Source: a bacterium (lineage in GTDB: Bacteria; Pseudomonadota; Alphaproteobacteria; SP197). Taken from it: a stretch of DNA of 50,006 nt. How positions within the stretch are numbered: the stretch's first letter is position 1; each line of letters opens with the position of its first letter. Where the stretch lies: positions 90,857-140,862 of the forward strand of contig JAPPGE010000088.1 of assembly GCA_028821455.1 (NCBI GenBank). Reading direction: 5' to 3'. Below, one piece after another: positions 45,864 through 50,006 of the stretch. A program made the translations under genes and the position numbers. The notes beneath the pieces are model-generated. The model was not told the DNA's origin and did no database searches. It saw nothing but the letters and a program-made list of their open reading frames with translations.

Positions 45864-46709
45864 CTAGTGGAAAGGCCGATCGCCGATGACCGTGACACGG
45901 TGCATCTTGCGATGTCCCGAAAAGTCGGAGGATGCCAGATGCATGGTGCACCGGTTGTCCCAGATCGCCAGGTCACGGGGCTTCCAGGACCGCCGCACCT
46001 GGTAGTTCGGATGCTCCGCAAACTCGCACAGCATTCTCAGGATATGGTCGCTTTCGACTCCGCTGAGTCCCTTGATCTCCTTGGTGAAGGTACGGTTGAC
46101 GAACAGCCCCTTACGTCCGGTTTCCGGGTGTGTTCGCACCACCGGATGCTCCACGGGCGGCAACTCGATGATGTCCCGGGCGAGTTGCTGGATCCCGCCC
46201 TCACCGGCCAGGACCGAGGTTCCGAACGACATGTAGTAGTCGTGGACCGCCGTCAGGTCCTCGATCATGTTGCGAACCGCCGGCGACAGCGCGTCGTAGG
46301 CAGCGTAGAGATTCGACCACAGCGTGTCGCCGCCACCGCCTGGAGGCGTCACCTGGCAATGCAGGATCGAGGCCATGGCGGGACGTTCGCGAAAGGTCAC
46401 GTCGGTATGCCAGACGTCGTTGTAGAGGCTGCCATCGCCGTGCTGCTCGATGATCGTCACCTCGGGCAGGCCCGCCACATTGCCGAACACGGGATGGGGT
46501 GGCTCGACATCGCCGAAGTGCCGCGCAAGGGCGAGATGTTCCGTCGGGCCAATTCGCTGATCCGGGAGAAACACGACCAGGTGTTCGAGCAGAGTCTGGT
46601 GAATCAGTTCATACGCGGCGGGCTCAATTCCCTCGGAAAGGTCGAGCCCGTGAATCTCCGCGCCGATCACGGGTCCGAGCGGGCGCACTTCAATGGAGTT
46701 CCGGGTCAA
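45864..46709 (-). CDS. TauD/TfdA-family 2-oxoglutarate dioxygenase
   Basis: Fe(II)/2-oxoglutarate oxygenase, 281 aa, as long as TauD. IEVRPLGPVIGAEIHGLDLS is the family N-terminus, VWHTDVTFRERP gives His101-x-Asp103, and KMHRVTVIGDRP gives distal His270 and the following Arg. The start is taken as TTG 46709 because GGAGGA stands 8-9 nt upstream and no ATG or GTG is in a sensible place; this ribosome site decides the call. It lies 23 bp upstream of the GMC oxidoreductase gene on the same strand. Relatives oxidise taurine, sulfonates, aryloxyacids or gamma-butyrobetaine-like compounds; the substrate is undetermined. Confidence 0.88.
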   Translation of the reverse strand: MTRNSIEVRPLGPVIGAEIHGLDLSEGIEPAAYELIHQTLLEHLVVFLPDQRIGPTEHLALARHFGDVEPPHPVFGNVAGLPEVTIIEQHGDGSLYNDVWHTDVTFRERPAMASILHCQVTPPGGGGDTLWSNLYAAYDALSPAVRNMIEDLTAVHDYYMSFGTSVLAGEGGIQQLARDIIELPPVEHPVVRTHPETGRKGLFVNRTFTKEIKGLSGVESDHILRMLCEFAEHPNYQVRRSWKPRDLAIWDNRCTMHLASSDFSGHRKMHRVTVIGDRPFH

Positions 46710-46842
46710 GGTTCGCTTCCTCCATCTTCCGCCGACAGTGGATACACTGCACGCGGTCGCCGTCAAGACGCGATCCCGGCCACGTCCACCGGCCATCAGT
46801 CGATGTCGCCGGAGCGGATTGGCTGCAGAACAGCGGCAAGGC

Positions 46843-46862
46843 CTTGTCACGTTCGCGACAAG
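46843..46862. promoter_or_regulatory. 20-bp imperfect palindrome, candidate operator
   Basis: CTTGTC-N8-GACAAG, with CG/CG also symmetric inside the spacer, lies in the 190-bp gap between the divergent TauD-type and molybdopterin oxidoreductase genes, 38 bp before the latter's ATG. It could control one or both genes. Confidence 0.35.
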
Positions 46863-46899
46863 AGGGGAAGATGAAGGCGGATCATGTGACGGGAGGCCC

Positions 46900-48906
46900 A
46901 TGACCGAACGCGACATCGTCCGGACGAGTTGTCCCCGCGACTGCTATGACGGGTGCGGCATCGCCGTGGTGAGGCGCCATGGCAAGATCACGCGGGTTCT
47001 AGGCGACCCTGATCATCCGGTGAGCCGGGGAGCGCTGTGTGGCAAGTGCGCCATCGCCTACAACGGCGTCTGGCTCGACTCTGAATCCCGCCTCCTCCAT
47101 CCCCTGCGCCGGACCGGGCCGAAGGGATCGGGTCTCTTCGAGCGTATCAGCTGGGAGGAGGCGCTTGGCACCGTCGCAACACGCCTCGACACCATCATCG
47201 CCGAGAGCGGCGCCGCATCCATCCTTCACACGCACTACACCGGCACCTGTTCGGCCCTTGCCAACGCCTTTCCGGAGCGATTCTTCAACCGTATCGGCGC
47301 CACCGAGGCCATACCCGATTCCATCTGCAACAACGCCGGCCACCAGGCTCTTCACTATGTTCTGGGCTCAAGCGGCACCGGTTTCGATCCCGCGACGGCC
47401 AGGGACAGCGCCTGTATCGTCGTCTGGGGCGCCAATCCGGCCCACAGCGCTCCCCATGCCCACAAGCACTGGCTGAAGGAGAGCCCGGCGAAGGTTGTCG
47501 TCATTGATCCGGTGCGTCACCTCACGGCCTCCCAGGCCGATATCCACCTGCAGGTCAATCCCGGCAGCGATGCGGTGCTGGCCTTTGGCCTGTGCCACAT
47601 TGCCCGCCGCGATGGCCTGCTCGACGACTCCTGGATCGCCGGCCATGTCGAGGGGTACCACGAGGTCGAGGAAGCGATCGCCGCGGCAGACCCGGAATCG
47701 ACGTCCCGCGCGACCGGTGTCCCTGTCGGCCTCATCGCGGAGACCGCCCGTCTCTATGCGACGGGACCATCCCTCCTGTGGCTCGGCCAGGGGCTGCAGC
47801 GCCAATTCCGCGGCGGCAACATCTTCCGCGCCTGCGCCATGCTTCCCGCGCTGACGGGCAATATCTCAAAGCCCGGTACCGGGATCTTCTATCTCAACAG
47901 CACACTCGACATCATGGCACGCAAGGGCGCCACGCCTCCGGTGCCAGCGGCCCAGGAGACCGGACCCTCTATCAGCCAGATGGACGTCCCCGCCGCACTC
48001 GACTCAACGGATCGTTTTCGAGCCTACATGGTCTGGAACTGCAATCCCCTCGCCTCGAATCCGGCACAGCAGGTGCTCACCAGGGCGCTGACGCGCGAGG
48101 ATCTGTTCACGGTGGTCGTCGACTGCTTTGAAACCGATACATCCCGATACGCCGACATCGTGCTGCCTGCCGCCTCCTTCCTGGAATTCGACGACGTGAA
48201 TGCGAGTTACTTCCATCTCCATCTGGGCGCCCAGGTCCGGTGTGCCGAACCCATGGGCGAGAGTCTGCCCAACCAGGAGATCTTTCGGCGCCTCGCCCGG
48301 GCCATGGGGCTGGAGGATGCGGAGCTCCACCGCAGTGACAGCGAACTGATCGACGAAGTTCTGGAAGGCACCGGTGTGTCCTGGGAAGAGTTGAAGACGC
48401 GCGGCTGGGTCGCAGCCAGTGACGAGCCCCTGGTGCTGTGGCCTGGAGGCAGGTTTGCGACCCCGTCAGGCAAGATCGAGATCGCCAGCGCCAGCGCCGA
48501 GGCCGACGGTCACCCCCGTGTGCCCGAGGCCGTGGCAGATCCGCCACCGGAGGATGGCCGGTTCCGCCTGCTGAGTCCCGCCGGCCGCTGGCTGATGAAC
48601 TCCTCCTATGGCAACGACCCACGCATCGGTGAGCTTCTCGGCACGCCGACGGTCACCGTCCACCCGGATGATGCCCGGTCATGTGGTGTCAGCACCGGTG
48701 ACGAGGTCAGGCTCTCCAACGACGCCGGTTCGCTCACCATGGTCGCCGTCGTCTCGGACAGCGTGCCAACGAGGGTTCTGATGACAGACAAGAGCAGGTG
48801 GCCCGGACCCGGTGGGACCAACGTCAATCACCTCCACATTCCCCGCAAGTCGGACATGGGCGAGAGCACCTGCGTCCACGGCGTGGAAGTCACCCTGTCT
48901 CGCTGA
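46900..48906 (+). CDS. Molybdopterin-dependent oxidoreductase (DMSO reductase superfamily)
   Basis: A 668-aa bis-MGD enzyme. The N-terminal [4Fe-4S] ligands are Cys11, Cys15, Cys19 and one of Cys47/Cys50 (TSCPRDCYDGCG, CGKC). The likely metal ligand is Cys143 in SICNNAGHQA. Further on are VVWGANPAHSAPHAH, YMVWNCNPLASNPAQQ and the C-terminal cofactor domain (LLSPAGRWLMNSSYGND, NHLHIPRKSDMGESTCVHGVEV). There is no signal peptide and no partner electron-transfer subunit beside it, so it is probably cytoplasmic. It belongs to the large group often annotated as molybdopterin or formate dehydrogenase-like; the substrate is unknown. ATG 46900 has GGGAGG close upstream. Confidence 0.88.
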   Translation: MTERDIVRTSCPRDCYDGCGIAVVRRHGKITRVLGDPDHPVSRGALCGKCAIAYNGVWLDSESRLLHPLRRTGPKGSGLFERISWEEALGTVATRLDTIIAESGAASILHTHYTGTCSALANAFPERFFNRIGATEAIPDSICNNAGHQALHYVLGSSGTGFDPATARDSACIVVWGANPAHSAPHAHKHWLKESPAKVVVIDPVRHLTASQADIHLQVNPGSDAVLAFGLCHIARRDGLLDDSWIAGHVEGYHEVEEAIAAADPESTSRATGVPVGLIAETARLYATGPSLLWLGQGLQRQFRGGNIFRACAMLPALTGNISKPGTGIFYLNSTLDIMARKGATPPVPAAQETGPSISQMDVPAALDSTDRFRAYMVWNCNPLASNPAQQVLTRALTREDLFTVVVDCFETDTSRYADIVLPAASFLEFDDVNASYFHLHLGAQVRCAEPMGESLPNQEIFRRLARAMGLEDAELHRSDSELIDEVLEGTGVSWEELKTRGWVAASDEPLVLWPGGRFATPSGKIEIASASAEADGHPRVPEAVADPPPEDGRFRLLSPAGRWLMNSSYGNDPRIGELLGTPTVTVHPDDARSCGVSTGDEVRLSNDAGSLTMVAVVSDSVPTRVLMTDKSRWPGPGGTNVNHLHIPRKSDMGESTCVHGVEVTLSR

Positions 48907-49006
48907 TTTCCATGATCGCAGATGCATCGTCACGCTGGCACATTGCCATGCGGGTCCGGAAACAGCATGATCGTCCCAGACAACCCTGCAAACAGGCGGC
49001 GCCGGC

Positions 49007-49873
49007 ATGTGGATAGGAATACTCGTACTCATCACCTTCGGTATCTGCTCAATCGCATGTCTCGTGCTGTCGATCCTCGGAGCCCTGCAGGGGAGGTGGC
49101 ACGTCTTTGGCGCTCTTCTGATTCCGGCCGTGGGAATCGGGGGTACCATCGTCATGCTGGTGGCACGGCCGGTTTCCCTGGAGCTCTTCGGTGACAGCAA
49201 TCTCGAGGTTCTTCCCGAGCGCGCCGTGGCCATCACCGGCGACGACCTGCTGACTGTTCATAACGGCACCTGGCGCTTCGGCTACGCCTACGACGAGGAC
49301 ACGCAGCTTTTCCACTGGTATGACGAGGCCTATGCCGATGACGGCGGGTTTTCCGGACGCAACGACACCGGCCAGACCTGGTCGGGTGGATGGGACATCG
49401 TCGAGGACGGGATCTGCCTCTCCCGGGGACAGGACACGGTCTGTTTCGGTGTCTGGCAGGACGGCGATCTCTGGTACCAGACCAACCATCGAGACGAGAT
49501 TGTCAATCGCTACATGGTGATGGAGGCCTTCCAGGTTCCCAAGGGGCACCCGACGCTGTCACCGGCGGTTCTGCAGGCGATCATTCCGGGCCGCACGCTG
49601 GCAGGTGAGCTGCATTTCCATTTCGGAGAGCCTTTCTACAGCGCCTCCTTTGACGCCGGCAGCGACGCCGTCACGGTCAGCCGGGGTGACGCGGCGGCTT
49701 CCCTCGAAACGGAGGAAACCGGCACCTATCGAATCGATGATGACGGCATGCTGTGCCTGGCGGGGGTGCTCCACGTCGTCGATGCCTGCTACGCTGTCGT
49801 TCCGCGACCGGGCGGTGCCGACATCGTTCGAGACGACCGGCGGATCGTCGCCACCGTCACGGAGCTGAGATAG
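49007..49873 (+). CDS. Hypothetical protein with two N-terminal membrane helices
   Basis: I do not recognise this 288-aa protein. It begins with two hydrophobic segments (about 2-26, IGILVLITFGICSIACLVLSI, and 33-54, VFGALLIPAVGIGGTIVMLVA) and continues as a soluble, acidic, beta-rich domain. WRFGYAYDEDTQLFHWYDEAY and GGWDIVEDGICLSRGQDTVCFGVW are the most distinctive segments, and two pairs of cysteines (CLSRGQDTVC, CLAGVLHVVDAC) might form disulfides if the domain is extracytoplasmic. The ribosome site is weak. It sits 100 bp after the molybdopterin oxidoreductase gene and before the tRNA promoter. Confidence 0.7.
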   Translation: MWIGILVLITFGICSIACLVLSILGALQGRWHVFGALLIPAVGIGGTIVMLVARPVSLELFGDSNLEVLPERAVAITGDDLLTVHNGTWRFGYAYDEDTQLFHWYDEAYADDGGFSGRNDTGQTWSGGWDIVEDGICLSRGQDTVCFGVWQDGDLWYQTNHRDEIVNRYMVMEAFQVPKGHPTLSPAVLQAIIPGRTLAGELHFHFGEPFYSASFDAGSDAVTVSRGDAAASLETEETGTYRIDDDGMLCLAGVLHVVDACYAVVPRPGGADIVRDDRRIVATVTELR

Positions 49874-49911
49874 TCATCTCGCCAGGTTCTCTCCCGGCGT
49901 TCCGGGCAACC

Positions 49912-49941
49912 TTGACAGTCCGTTCGGCCGCGCCGTATCAC
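49912..49941 (+). promoter_or_regulatory. Candidate sigma-70 promoter of tRNA-Val
   Basis: TTGACA (49912-49917) and TATCAC (49936-49941) with an 18-bp spacer, placing transcription start a few bases before the tRNA at 49954. The -35 is a perfect match and the -10 matches 4/6. Confidence 0.55.
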
Positions 49942-49953
49942 CCTTTCTCGGAA

Positions 49954-50006
49954 GGGCGCGTAGCTCAGCGGGAGAGCACTGTCTTCACACGGCAGGGGTC
50001 GCTGGT
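49954..50006 (+). tRNA. tRNA-Val (CAC), 3' part beyond window
   Basis: The first 53 nt of a tRNA: acceptor strand GGGCGCG, T8-A9, D-stem GCTC/GAGC, anticodon stem CTGTC/GGCAG around the loop TTCACAC, which gives anticodon CAC (49986-49988), reading GUG valine codons. The T-arm begins at the window end, so the matching acceptor strand and CCA cannot be checked. Confidence 0.9.

Overview
The window is GC-rich, densely coded chromosomal DNA, most likely from an alphaproteobacterium. The evidence is the cpdR-like gene divergent from an N-formylglutamate amidohydrolase gene, a RibBX-type protein, a Methylobacterium FDH1-style two-subunit formate dehydrogenase, and many peptide/opine-type ABC genes. 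There is no phage, IS element, CRISPR array or rRNA. One partial tRNA-Val(CAC) lies at the right edge.

Region by region. (1) 1-2.7 kb: a LysR regulator (cut by the left edge), creatininase and creatinase, the last two convergent. They convert creatinine to creatine to sarcosine plus urea, and both carry the same 12-bp upstream motif. (2) 3.3-8.9 kb: a complete five-gene peptide/opine ABC importer. (3) 9.0-12.6 kb, minus strand: a CpdR-like receiver protein without its phosphoacceptor Asp, a RibBX protein whose GTP-cyclohydrolase-like half lacks its zinc cysteines, a HisC-like aminotransferase and a BKACE-type beta-keto acid cleavage enzyme. (4) 12.7-19.6 kb: N-formylglutamate amidohydrolase, a CocE/NonD hydrolase, and a second ABC importer with no binding-protein gene. 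(5) 19.6-24.9 kb: NAD-dependent formate dehydrogenase (fused FdsG-FdsB, then FdsA) and an overlapping methyltransferase gene. (6) 24.9-39.8 kb: a catabolic region with two PotD-like binding proteins (no permeases), two PhyH dioxygenases, two methyltransferases, an orphan AbrB/VapB-type antitoxin, a cupin, a dimethylformamidase-like pair, a second CocE/NonD hydrolase, a Rieske oxygenase and a dimethylamine/trimethylamine dehydrogenase-like flavoprotein. (7) 40.0-48.9 kb: a tandem degenerate bacterioferritin-like protein coupled to glnS; mobA-fdhD-GMC oxidoreductase; a TauD-type dioxygenase divergent from a molybdopterin oxidoreductase. (8) 49.0-50.0 kb: a membrane-anchored hypothetical protein and tRNA-Val.

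How it fits together: the common theme is uptake and stripping of methylated nitrogen compounds (creatinine, N-methyl amides, di/trimethylamine, quaternary amines) and disposal of the one-carbon product. Dimethylformamidase and N-formylglutamate amidohydrolase release formate, the formate dehydrogenase oxidises it, and MobA and FdhD mature molybdopterin enzymes of this type. Substrate assignments for the PhyH, Rieske, CocE and GMC enzymes are inference from neighbourhood and family.

The most unusual items are the tandem bacterioferritin-like protein that kept the haem-Met position but lost most ferroxidase ligands, the CpdR-like/RibBX/aminotransferase/BKACE gene set, the duplicated PhyH + methyltransferase + orphan binding-protein module, and several shared or strong palindromes in the promoters.
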